Assembly: GCA_965368585.1 (NCBI GenBank)
Contig: CBDUNM010000082.1
Span: forward strand, 1-21,856
DNA: 21,856 nt
Direction of reading: 5' to 3'
Source: JARRQB01 sp965368585
GTDB lineage: Bacteria > Pseudomonadota > Gammaproteobacteria > Chromatiales > Chromatiaceae
The notes below the pieces were generated by a model. The model saw only the letters and a list, made by a program, of their open reading frames with translations. It made no database searches and was not told where the DNA came from. Below, piece by piece: positions 1 to 7,078 of the stretch (positions are counted from its first letter, which is position 1; each line of letters starts with the position of its first letter). Both the position numbers and the translations under genes were made by a program.

Positions 1-306
1 GGCCGACCCGGTCTCACCCAGACGCTGATACACCAGGGCAAGCATGTAGTGGGCATTACTCAGCTGCGGATCGACGATGACCGCTTTTTTCGCATTCATG
101 AACGCATCGGTAAGCCGGCCGTCGCGCAGATAGGCACCCGAAAGGTCGATATAGACATCTGCGGGACTCGGTCGCGCCAGCGGAGAACCGATGTTACCGG
201 TGGCATCGGGACTGCCGCCGTCGTCCCGTAAGGTTTTCTGCGCACAGCCCACTGCCAGCAGCACCACAAGGGTCAGGGCCAGCATCCTGAACTGCACACC
301 CGTCAT
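1..306 (-). CDS. pilW: PilW/PilF-type TPR lipoprotein for type IV pilus stability (C-terminus cut by window edge)
   Basis: The 102 visible residues begin with a lipoprotein signal: a hydrophobic stretch (residues 8-20) ends in LAVGC, with Cys21 as the likely lipidation site. A short linker rich in Asp, Gly and Pro follows. From about residue 43 comes helical TPR-like sequence (YIDLSGAYLRDG, then a motif ending AVIVDPQ, then AHYMLALVYQRLGE). Proteins of this family sit in the outer membrane and help secretin (PilQ) multimers assemble for type IV pili. The ATG at 306-304 overlaps the rlmN TGA in an ATGA arrangement, so translation is probably coupled. The order ndk-rlmN-pilW is conserved in gammaproteobacteria, which supports the name. 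The gene runs off the left edge. Confidence 0.85.
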   Translation of the reverse strand, partial: MTGVQFRMLALTLVVLLAVGCAQKTLRDDGGSPDATGNIGSPLARPSPADVYIDLSGAYLRDGRLTDAFMNAKKAVIVDPQLSNAHYMLALVYQRLGETGSA

Positions 307-1391
307 GGTCGATGCTCCTGCACGATCGGTATCCTCTTGAGGTGTCGTCGACTTCGATCGTTCACCTTGCCCACGAGCTGGCCGCAGGCTGCGTCGATAT
401 CGTCACCACGGGTCTTTCGTGTCATGGCCATGATCCCGGCACGCTTCAATCTCTGTCGGAAAGCCTCCACGCGATCGACGGGTGAAGTCCTGTAACCGGT
501 ACCCGGGAACGGATTGAACGGGATGAGATTCACCTTCGACGGCACACCTTCGAGCAGTCGGATAAGTGCCTTGGCGTGCGCAATCGAATCGTTCACACCG
601 TCAAGCATGACATATTCCCAGGTGATTTTGCGTCGCCGGTCACTTTCGACGTATCTCTTGCATGCCGGAATCAACTGTTCGAGCGGGTACTTTCGGTTGA
701 TCGGGACCAACTGGTCGCGCAACGCGTTGTCCGGCGCATGCAGGGACACCGCCAAACTGACGTCGCAGACTTCGCGTAAGCGGTAGATATTGGGAACCAC
801 GCCAGAGGTACTCAAGGTGACCCGTGACTTGGCCAGCATGTAAGTAAGATCGTCCTGCATCAGGTCCATGGCACGCACGACCGCGTCGAAGTTGGCCAGC
901 GGCTCTCCCATCCCCATCATGACGACGTTGCTTGGCGGCTTGCCTAGTTCGCGTGTCGCGTGCCAGACCTGACCGATGATCTCACCCACGCTGAGGTTGC
1001 GGTTGAAGCCCTGCTGCGCCGTCGAACAGAACGAGCAATCGAGTGCGCATCCGACCTGCGACGATACGCAGATGGTGCTGCGGTTTCCATCCGGGATATG
1101 GACGGTTTCTATCCGTTGCCCGTCTTCGAGCTCGAACAGCCATTTAGTGGTACCGTCCAGCGCTGGCTGCTCGAAAATCAATTCGGGCAGCGCTATCCGC
1201 GCGTGCCCGGCCAACCGTTCACGCAGGCCTTTCGACAAGTCGGTCATTCCGGTGATGTCGGTCAAGCCATGCTTGTGAATCCACTTGACGACGTTACGGC
1301 CGTGAAACGCCTTGGCGCCTAGCTCGACGAACAGGCCTTCCATGGCCCGTCGATCCAGATCGAGCAGATTGACTTGCTTTGCGACTGACAA
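303..1391 (-). CDS. rlmN: Dual-specificity RNA methyltransferase RlmN (radical SAM)
   Basis: This 362-residue protein is the usual length for RlmN, which methylates C2 of adenine 2503 in 23S rRNA and A37 in some tRNAs. The radical SAM motif CX3CX2C is at Cys115, Cys119 and Cys122, in the context CALDCSFCSTAQQGFNR. The C-terminal catalytic cysteine that forms the methylated intermediate is Cys336, in IDAACGQLVGK. The N-terminal accessory domain and the glycine-rich MMGMGEPLAN segment are also present. The start is ATG, and the stop overlaps pilW by four bases; ndk ends 15 bases upstream. The [4Fe-4S] cluster makes this enzyme a client of the isc genes in the same window. Identification is secure. 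Confidence 0.97.
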   Translation of the reverse strand: MSVAKQVNLLDLDRRAMEGLFVELGAKAFHGRNVVKWIHKHGLTDITGMTDLSKGLRERLAGHARIALPELIFEQPALDGTTKWLFELEDGQRIETVHIPDGNRSTICVSSQVGCALDCSFCSTAQQGFNRNLSVGEIIGQVWHATRELGKPPSNVVMMGMGEPLANFDAVVRAMDLMQDDLTYMLAKSRVTLSTSGVVPNIYRLREVCDVSLAVSLHAPDNALRDQLVPINRKYPLEQLIPACKRYVESDRRRKITWEYVMLDGVNDSIAHAKALIRLLEGVPSKVNLIPFNPFPGTGYRTSPVDRVEAFRQRLKRAGIMAMTRKTRGDDIDAACGQLVGKVNDRSRRHLKRIPIVQEHRP

Positions 1392-1406
1392 ATCGATACC
1401 TACTAT

Positions 1407-1835
1407 CTAGCGCGTGCGCTCACACACGCCGTCGGGGAAAAAGAACGCGATTTCGCGAACCGCCGTTTCCGGTGCGTCCGAACCATGGACCGCGTTTTCG
1501 TCGATGCTCGAGGCGAAATCGGACCGAATCGTGCCCGGAGCCGCTTCTTTGGGGTTGGTCGCCCCCATCACTTCGCGGTTCTTGGAAATGGCGTTTTCAC
1601 CTTCGAGCGTCTGCACTACGACGGGGCCGGAAGTCATAAAATCGACCAGGTCATTGTAAAACGGACGCTCTTTGTGGACCTCGTAGAACGCACCGGCCTG
1701 TTCGCGGGACAGGTGCAGCATCTTTGCGGCGACAATGCGTAAGCCGGCCTTCTCGAACCGGTTGTAGATCTCTCCGATGACGTTCTTGGCCACGGCATCA
1801 GGTTTGATGATGGACAAGGTTCGTTCAAATGCCAT
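1407..1835 (-). CDS. ndk: Nucleoside diphosphate kinase
   Basis: Ndk transfers the gamma phosphate of ATP to nucleoside diphosphates through a phosphohistidine, balancing NTP and dNTP pools in the cytoplasm. The 142-residue protein has the family N-terminus (ERTLSIIKPDAV) and the active-site signature NAVHGSDAPETA, with the catalytic His at residue 117, as in E. coli. Length is standard. The ATG at 1835 is preceded by GGAG seven bases upstream, supporting this start. It is the first gene of the ndk-rlmN-pilW group; the 450 bases upstream hold no gene but include a strong hairpin in the leader. Confidence 0.97.
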   Translation of the reverse strand: MAFERTLSIIKPDAVAKNVIGEIYNRFEKAGLRIVAAKMLHLSREQAGAFYEVHKERPFYNDLVDFMTSGPVVVQTLEGENAISKNREVMGATNPKEAAPGTIRSDFASSIDENAVHGSDAPETAVREIAFFFPDGVCERTR

Positions 1836-2283
1836 GAAAAACTCCAGTTATTTCAATAAATAGTGGCAGGTCGCTGCGCGCCTCGCGCAGCGACGCTAAA
1901 TTGGTCTGAATCCGCTTGAGGCGTTGTAAAGTCACCACATAATGTATGATGTTCACAACGATTTAGGACTATTGTTTTCGTTGCAAGAAGGCCCAACAGT
2001 TTACCTGCGGACGCACGAATCTGCCACTGCGGGATACCTTAATTCACATCGCCCGGCATACTTGAATCTTTAACCCTTTATGGCGCTGAAAAAGCGGGTC
2101 GTTTCGCCAGTACTGCTCTTATGAAGAGACGATTCCCCATCCGGAATTCGCAGGGTGTTTCGCTACCAGGCAATGGCCCATTCCCTGTCTGATCCTGGAA
2201 CGCCGATGCGGGGCGGGGGGACGTCCCATCGATGATTGCGCGCCCTGCGGGTTATCGTGATCGCGACGCGCTCCAAGCTGCGC
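1836..2283. other. Intergenic gap between relA and ndk
   Basis: These 448 bases have no convincing coding frame on either strand and no tRNA-like fold. They hold the 11-bp hairpin listed at 1870-1894 and a small stem at 2116-2128 (CTCTT/AAGAG). The promoter for ndk is expected here, but no hexamer pair is good enough to call. There is no T-tract terminator after relA. Confidence 0.6.
1870..1894 (-). repeat. 11-bp perfect inverted repeat in the ndk leader
   Basis: Bases 1870-1880 and 1884-1894 are perfect reverse complements around a three-base loop. The arms are GC-rich (GTCGCTGCGCG). The hairpin would form in RNA ending 35 bases before the ndk start. On the minus strand a few bases later there is only a mixed AT stretch (ACTATTTATT) rather than a clean U tract. 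It may be a weak terminator for relA transcripts or an RNA-stability element. Confidence 0.55.
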
Positions 2284-4479
2284 TCAGACCTGCCGACGTA
2301 CGTCCAGTACGTCCGGAATTTGCGCAAGCTTGCCCAACACCCGGCTAAGTTGCGTCATATCCTGCACCTCCACAGTAAACTTCATCGACGCGCGATCCTG
2401 GCGACGATCCGACTGGGTCTTCACGCCCAATACGTCGACATCATCGTTGGCGAACACAGACGTGATATCGCGAAGCAGCCCTTTGCGATCCCCCGCAAAC
2501 ACCTGTACGTCGACCAGGAAAGCTGAACCCGACTGTTCATCTGCCCACCGCACGTCGATCAGTCTTGCCTTCTGGTCCGGCGCGAGTTTTTCCACCACGG
2601 TACAATCCTGGCGATGCACCGTCACGCCGCGTCCGCGGGTGATGAACCCGACGATTCGATCGTAGGGCACGGGCTTGCAGCATTTGGCTATATGCGTCAT
2701 CAAATCGCCGACGCCCTCGACCTCGATCTGCGGTCCCGATATTCTCGTTCTTGGGCGGCTGATCCGCTTGCGCGTGCGCTCCAGCAGCGGTTCCGAGGCC
2801 ACGAGACGACGCGGGCCCGATTGCGCATTGGCTACCTGGACAGGTGAAATATCACCTCGACCGACCGCCGCGAACAGGTCATTGATCGTCTTGAAATTGA
2901 ACTTTGGGGCCAGCTTTTCCAGATCCGGCTTGGGAAAGCCCAGACGCATCGATTCACGTTCGACCGCCGCACGCCCGTCCTGCACGTGCACGTCGAAATT
3001 CTGCTGCTTCAACCAATGGCGGATTCGGTTGCGCGCGCGCGCGGTGACCAGATAACCCGCGTGGGCGTTGAGCCAATCGCGGCTGGGACCACCGGTCTTC
3101 GCCGTCAGTATCTCCACCGTCTGACCGCTTTCCAACGGTTGCGTGAGCGCGATGATCTTGCCGTCCACCTTGGCGCCGCGGCAGCGATGGCCGATCGAGG
3201 TGTGAATGGCATAGGCAAAATCCAATGCCGTCGCGCCTTTTGGCAACTCGATGACGCGGCCTTGGGGCGACAGCACGTAAATACGCCTGGCCTCGAATTC
3301 AGAATCATCGCCTTCGTCCGGTATGTCTTCGGCATTCTCCAGCCAACGCCGCATCCACTGAATGCGCCGTTCCAACTCCGCGTCGCCACCACCGCGCTCC
3401 TTGTACAACCAGTGGGCCGCGACTCCGCGCTCGGCGTGTTCGTGCATATCGCGGGTACGCACCTGCACTTCGAGCGGTGCGCCGTCGTCTCCCACCACGG
3501 CGGTATGCAAAGACCTGTATCCATTGCCCTTCGGCTGGGCGATGTAGTCGTCGAACTCGCCTGGCACCGGCCGCCACAAACCGTGCACCATGCCCAGCAC
3601 TTCGTAGCATTGCGCCGCCGTGTCAACCAGAATCCGGACCGCGCGAACGTCGAACACCTGTTCGAATCCGACGCCTTTGCGCTGCATTTTTTTCCAGATG
3701 CTGTAGATGTGCTTGGGCCGGCCGGTAATTTCCGCGGCGATGCCGTTCGCCTCGCATTCGGTTTGTAAACGGTCGATGACATCCCTGATAAAGGCCTCGC
3801 GCTCGCGTCGCTTGCCGGCCAGGCGCTTGGCGAGCCCTTTATAGGTGTCGGGCTCCAGAAAACGCAGGCACAGGTCTTCGAGCTCCCACTTCATCTGCCA
3901 GATTCCCAATCGATTGGCCAGCGGGGCATGCACGAGTTGGGTTTCACGCGCCACCGCGCGCTGCGCCGCTTCCGGCAGATGGCTCAGATTGCGCATCAAG
4001 CGCAGACGCTTAGCCAACACCACGATGACCGCGCGCACGTCGTCGGCCAACCCGAGCAGCAGGCGACGCAGCGATTCTACGGTGTCGTCGTTGACGTCGC
4101 GCCCGCTGGTCGCCGACAGACCCCGAATCAACGAGATATGCTTCAGCAACCGCGCCACCGTCTTACCGAACAAGTCGACAATCGCATCCTGTTGGTAGCT
4201 CGGCTCAGCCGGCAGATCGGACAACACCGCCGCGACCAGCGAATCGGCGTCGAGCTTCAGATCGTCCAAGATATCGGCCGTCAGAATCAGAGCCAGCAGC
4301 TTCCCGGTCCCGTCCGGCATCTGCTGACCGGCGTGCCTGCGGCCTGCCTCAGCTATAGCCAGGCGTAACCTTTCGATCTGTTTTTCGGTGCGATGAGCTT
4401 GCAGGCTCAGCAACCATGGCTCAGCCTCTTCCGGGCTGATATCGCCGTAACGCGGCAGAATACTGGTTCTGGAAACCAA
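2284..4479 (-). CDS. relA: GTP pyrophosphokinase RelA ((p)ppGpp synthetase I)
   Basis: The 731-residue protein has the full long-RSH layout. The N-terminal pseudo-hydrolase region (about 25-200) lacks the His-Asp motif (it reads AAVLSDLP where an active enzyme has HD). The synthetase domain (about 245-355) follows, then TGS (400-460), a conserved CC region (Cys600, Cys601, Cys626) and a C-terminal ACT domain (655-731). The synthetase carries EFDD at 308-311, the acidic signature of monofunctional RelA as opposed to RXKD in SpoT-like enzymes. It should therefore make (p)ppGpp on ribosomes with uncharged tRNA and not degrade it. The start is TTG at 4479-4477: an in-frame TAA lies 21 bases upstream, and MVSR... 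aligns with the E. coli N-terminus. The Shine-Dalgarno (GGAA, 12 bases away) is weak, which fits low expression. Confidence 0.95.
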   Translation of the reverse strand: MVSRTSILPRYGDISPEEAEPWLLSLQAHRTEKQIERLRLAIAEAGRRHAGQQMPDGTGKLLALILTADILDDLKLDADSLVAAVLSDLPAEPSYQQDAIVDLFGKTVARLLKHISLIRGLSATSGRDVNDDTVESLRRLLLGLADDVRAVIVVLAKRLRLMRNLSHLPEAAQRAVARETQLVHAPLANRLGIWQMKWELEDLCLRFLEPDTYKGLAKRLAGKRREREAFIRDVIDRLQTECEANGIAAEITGRPKHIYSIWKKMQRKGVGFEQVFDVRAVRILVDTAAQCYEVLGMVHGLWRPVPGEFDDYIAQPKGNGYRSLHTAVVGDDGAPLEVQVRTRDMHEHAERGVAAHWLYKERGGGDAELERRIQWMRRWLENAEDIPDEGDDSEFEARRIYVLSPQGRVIELPKGATALDFAYAIHTSIGHRCRGAKVDGKIIALTQPLESGQTVEILTAKTGGPSRDWLNAHAGYLVTARARNRIRHWLKQQNFDVHVQDGRAAVERESMRLGFPKPDLEKLAPKFNFKTINDLFAAVGRGDISPVQVANAQSGPRRLVASEPLLERTRKRISRPRTRISGPQIEVEGVGDLMTHIAKCCKPVPYDRIVGFITRGRGVTVHRQDCTVVEKLAPDQKARLIDVRWADEQSGSAFLVDVQVFAGDRKGLLRDITSVFANDDVDVLGVKTQSDRRQDRASMKFTVEVQDMTQLSRVLGKLAQIPDVLDVRRQV

Positions 4480-4590
4480 AGCGCTGGCTAATTCCGTTTA
4501 GAACCGAGCGGCGTATCACGTCGCGGCAACACGCCCGCGGCCGAGCGGTGCGAGGCACAGCGCGCACCAGCTCGACCCTTTTCTCCGCCC

Positions 4591-5832
4591 TCAGTCGAGT
4601 ACGTGGGTGACAAGACCGTCGGCCAATTTGGGTTCGAACCATGTAGACTTCGGCGGCATCACTTCACCCGCATCCGCCACGGCCATCAATGCCTCCATCG
4701 TGGTCGGAAACAGCGCAAATGCCACCGCCCAGTCGCCGCTATCGACTCTCCGCTGTAGTTCCGACAAGCCGCGGATGCCGCCAACAAAGTCGATTCGGTC
4801 GTCGCGACGCGGATCGCTGATCCCGAGCAGTGGCTCAATGAGGTGATCCTGTAACAAACTGACATCCAATCGAGCCACGGGGTCGTCCGCGGGAATACGG
4901 TCGAGATGGATACTCAATCGGTACCAGATCCCAGCCAAATACGCCCCGTACTCACCCGTTTTTGCGGGTCGTACCGGCGCCGCTGCGGCCTCGATGTCGA
5001 ATACGCGCCCCACTTGGGCGAGAAACGCTGCAGGGTCAGCACCGTTCAGATCTCGAACGACGCGGTTGTAATCGAGGATCTGCATCTGATTGTGGGGGAA
5101 AATGGCCGACAGGAAGTAATTGTAACTCTCTTCGCCGGTGTGCGCCGGATTCTCCGCCTTGCGTTTGGCAGCGACCCTGGAACCGGCCGCCGAGCGGTGA
5201 TGACCGTCAGCGACATACAGGGCCGGCAACGTCGCGAAGGCGTCGGTCAGCCGGTTCACTGTCGCGGTATCGGAAACCACCCACAATTCGTGCCGAACGC
5301 CGTCTTTCGCCGTAACGTCAACGTCCGGTGCGGTGTTGGACACACGGTTCAGTGTGTCGTCGATGACCATCGCACTGGGATAGACCAGAAACACCGGGCC
5401 GGTTTGGGCATTTAGCGCATCGATCTGCCGGACCCGATCGTCTTCTTTCACCGGCCGGGTGAACTCATGCTTCTTGATCCGGTTTTCATCGTACGCCGCC
5501 ACCGAGGCCGCCGCGACCAAACCTGTTTGCACGTGCGCATCCATGGTGAGGCGGTATACGTAATAGCACTCACCAGGGTCGCGCACCAGCACGTCTTCAT
5601 TCAGCATTCGATCCAGATTTTCGCGCGCCTTGTCATAGACCGGGGCGGCGTAAGGGTCGGTGTTGTCGGGAAGGTCAATTTCGGGACGGGAGATGTGCAG
5701 GAAACTCCAGGGCCGGCCGTCAACCATCGCCTTCGCCTCGCTGCGACTCATGACATCGTAGGGCGGCGCCACCACATCATTCGCGCGTCCGGGCGCAGGC
5801 CGCAATCCAGCAAAGGGTTTGATCAGGGACAT
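4591..5832 (-). CDS. DUF1015 family protein
   Basis: The 413-residue protein has the hallmark segments of the DUF1015 family: an N-terminal PFAGLRPAP...VVAPPYDVMS, then HEFTRPVKEDDR, then LYVADGHHRSAAGSR near residue 208. The family is widespread in bacteria and often described as a putative HTH or SpoOJ/ParA-associated protein, but no reaction is established, so I give none. No signal peptide or membrane segment is visible, so it is probably cytoplasmic. The ATG at 5832 has GGAG seven bases upstream. Downstream, relA follows after 111 bases, so the two may be co-transcribed. The leader carries a paired inverted repeat (5901-5929). Confidence 0.88.
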   Translation of the reverse strand: MSLIKPFAGLRPAPGRANDVVAPPYDVMSRSEAKAMVDGRPWSFLHISRPEIDLPDNTDPYAAPVYDKARENLDRMLNEDVLVRDPGECYYVYRLTMDAHVQTGLVAAASVAAYDENRIKKHEFTRPVKEDDRVRQIDALNAQTGPVFLVYPSAMVIDDTLNRVSNTAPDVDVTAKDGVRHELWVVSDTATVNRLTDAFATLPALYVADGHHRSAAGSRVAAKRKAENPAHTGEESYNYFLSAIFPHNQMQILDYNRVVRDLNGADPAAFLAQVGRVFDIEAAAAPVRPAKTGEYGAYLAGIWYRLSIHLDRIPADDPVARLDVSLLQDHLIEPLLGISDPRRDDRIDFVGGIRGLSELQRRVDSGDWAVAFALFPTTMEALMAVADAGEVMPPKSTWFEPKLADGLVTHVLD

Positions 5833-5900
5833 GTCAACTCCAGGTGGTGTAGCCCGCGAAAGGAGATGTGGACGAAACAGGCGCCTATTTTTTCAAACAG

Positions 5901-5929
5901 TTGACCGTTTGGGCAACCAAAGACGTCAA
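5901..5929. promoter_or_regulatory. Two-step inverted repeat upstream of the DUF1015 gene
   Basis: TTGAC (5901-5905) pairs with GTCAA (5925-5929), and inside it TTTGG (5908-5912) pairs with CCAAA (5917-5921). It is 69-97 bases upstream of the DUF1015 start. The dyad could bind a regulator or form an RNA hairpin. No known consensus was matched, and no convincing promoter hexamers were found beside it. Confidence 0.35.
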
Positions 5930-6168
5930 TCGGTACCGTTTTGCGTTCCGCGGAACGCCCTCGATGTCGGACGGAGCGATACGCGTCAGACCGAGCCAGC
6001 CGTAAGAGCCGAGCCTGCCGGGTAAGCGACGGTCGGCAAAGCCGTCGACAGGCCAGCAAACGTGGCGTTTCGAGTTGCGCGCGCGAGGCGGTGGATGCCC
6101 GAGTTGAGAGCGCCACCAGGATGGTTATCCAGCACCGACGTCGAGTGCAACACACCTTCGCCAAGAGA

Positions 6169-6229
6169 AGGGTGTCGTAAAAGTCCCTGCTCCCGGCGGG
6201 AGAAAGAACACGTACTTTCGCGACACCCT
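6169..6229. repeat. Nested 61-base inverted repeat
   Basis: The outer arms are AGGGTGTCG (6169-6177) and CGACACCCT (6221-6229), 9 bp perfect. Next come AAAGT (6180-6184) with ACTTT (6214-6218), and at the centre CTCCC (6190-6194) with GGGAG (6198-6202). This is one long interrupted stem-loop readable from either strand, far from both flanking genes. It could be a palindromic repeat of the REP/BIME kind, a transcript end, or part of a small RNA. Confidence 0.5.
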
Positions 6230-6505
6230 CAAGAGGGCTCGGTTCCGACTGTTGCACCCTGGGCGGATCTCGTCGTTAAGTCAGCGGGCATTTGATGGGA
6301 GTTTACGCCCAGGCGAGCGGTGAACTGCCGCGCAGCAAACGCAATACGGCTCGCGAGTGGCGTGGGCAGTCCGATTCGAGGGCGTCTGAGGCGGGAATGC
6401 CGAAGCGGACCCCTCTGGATGGGCTCACAGTGTCCCTCGTATTGAATGGCCCGCGGTGTCAAGCATCAGTAAGTTAGGTGAGGTTTGATAGAAGATCAAG
6501 GTGTG

Positions 6506-6706
6506 TCAGCTGCGCTCGTCGATCCACGCCATCTGGATGGCCTCGAGCACCTTTTCGCCCGAATGATCAGGATCGTCGTCGAACCTCGGCAACGCCAATA
6601 CCCACTGACGCAGGTCAACGAAATTCACCGTCAGCGGGTCGACATCCGGGTGTGTCTCGTCGAGTTCGATGGCGATGTCCATGGTATCCGTCCACTTCAG
6701 GCTCAT
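6506..6706 (-). CDS. iscX: Fe-S cluster assembly protein IscX
   Basis: IscX is a small acidic protein that binds IscS and iron and modulates cluster assembly. The 66 residues equal the usual length. The N-terminal MSLKWTDTMDIAIELDETHPDVDP, broken here as MSLKWTDTMD / IAIELDETHP, and the C-terminal EAIQMAWIDE are family hallmarks. The ATG at 6706-6704 has GGAGG nine bases upstream, and the gene begins 19 bases after fdx. It is the last gene of the isc group; no T-tract terminator follows, only a 5-bp stem. Confidence 0.95.
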   Translation of the reverse strand: MSLKWTDTMDIAIELDETHPDVDPLTVNFVDLRQWVLALPRFDDDPDHSGEKVLEAIQMAWIDERS

Positions 6707-6725
6707 TGTACTTGACCTCCGCTGA

Positions 6726-7064
6726 TCAATGGTTTTCCTTAGCGTGATTGATCGTGTACTTCGGAATCTCAATGACCAGGTCGGCCTCACGCACGATCGC
6801 CTGGCAGGACAAACGAGATTCGGGTTCCAGGCCCCATGCCTTGTCGAGCAGGTCTTCTTCGGTTTCGTCGGCCTCCTGCAGCGAATCGAAACCCTCACGG
6901 ACCACCACGTGGCAGGTGGTACAAGCGCAGGACTTTTCGCAGGCGTGTTCGATTTCAATCCCTTGGGCGAGCGCCGCGTCACAGATACTCACGCCGGATT
7001 CCGCCTCTATGACGGCGCCCTCGGGACAAATGTCGTCATTGGGCAAGATAATGATCTGGGGCAT
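6726..7064 (-). CDS. fdx: Isc-type [2Fe-2S] ferredoxin
   Basis: The 112-residue adrenodoxin-type ferredoxin supplies electrons for Fe-S cluster assembly on IscU. Cluster ligands are Cys42, Cys48, Cys51 and Cys87, in ACEKSCACTTC and RLSCQAIV; Cys46 is the conserved non-ligand. The numbering equals E. coli Fdx. The C-terminal EIPKYTINHAKE is also family-typical. The gene starts 14 bases after hscA and is followed 19 bases later by iscX, so it is clearly part of the operon. Confidence 0.97.
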   Translation of the reverse strand: MPQIIILPNDDICPEGAVIEAESGVSICDAALAQGIEIEHACEKSCACTTCHVVVREGFDSLQEADETEEDLLDKAWGLEPESRLSCQAIVREADLVIEIPKYTINHAKENH

Positions 7065-7078
7065 ATCGAATTTTGTCT

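Larger units (their letters stand above)
5833..6505. other. Intergenic gap between iscX and the DUF1015 gene
   Basis: About 670 bases without a credible gene. Frames on both strands translate to Arg/Ser/Pro-rich sequence without family resemblance or ribosome-binding sites. The stretch holds several inverted repeats: 5901-5929, a short one at 6058-6070 (AAACG/CGTTT), the nested structure at 6169-6229, and a 5-bp stem just after the iscX stop (6485-6499). No tRNA or recognised small RNA was seen. Confidence 0.6.

Noticed and set aside
2986..3768. Long open frame on the plus strand inside relA
   Set aside because: It is antisense to the well-supported RelA frame, has no domain similarity and arises from GC-biased codon use.
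5823..6462. Minus-strand open frames in the iscX-DUF1015 gap
   Set aside because: They are Arg/Ser/Leu-rich, lack ribosome-binding sites, and one runs into the DUF1015 gene out of frame; no known family.
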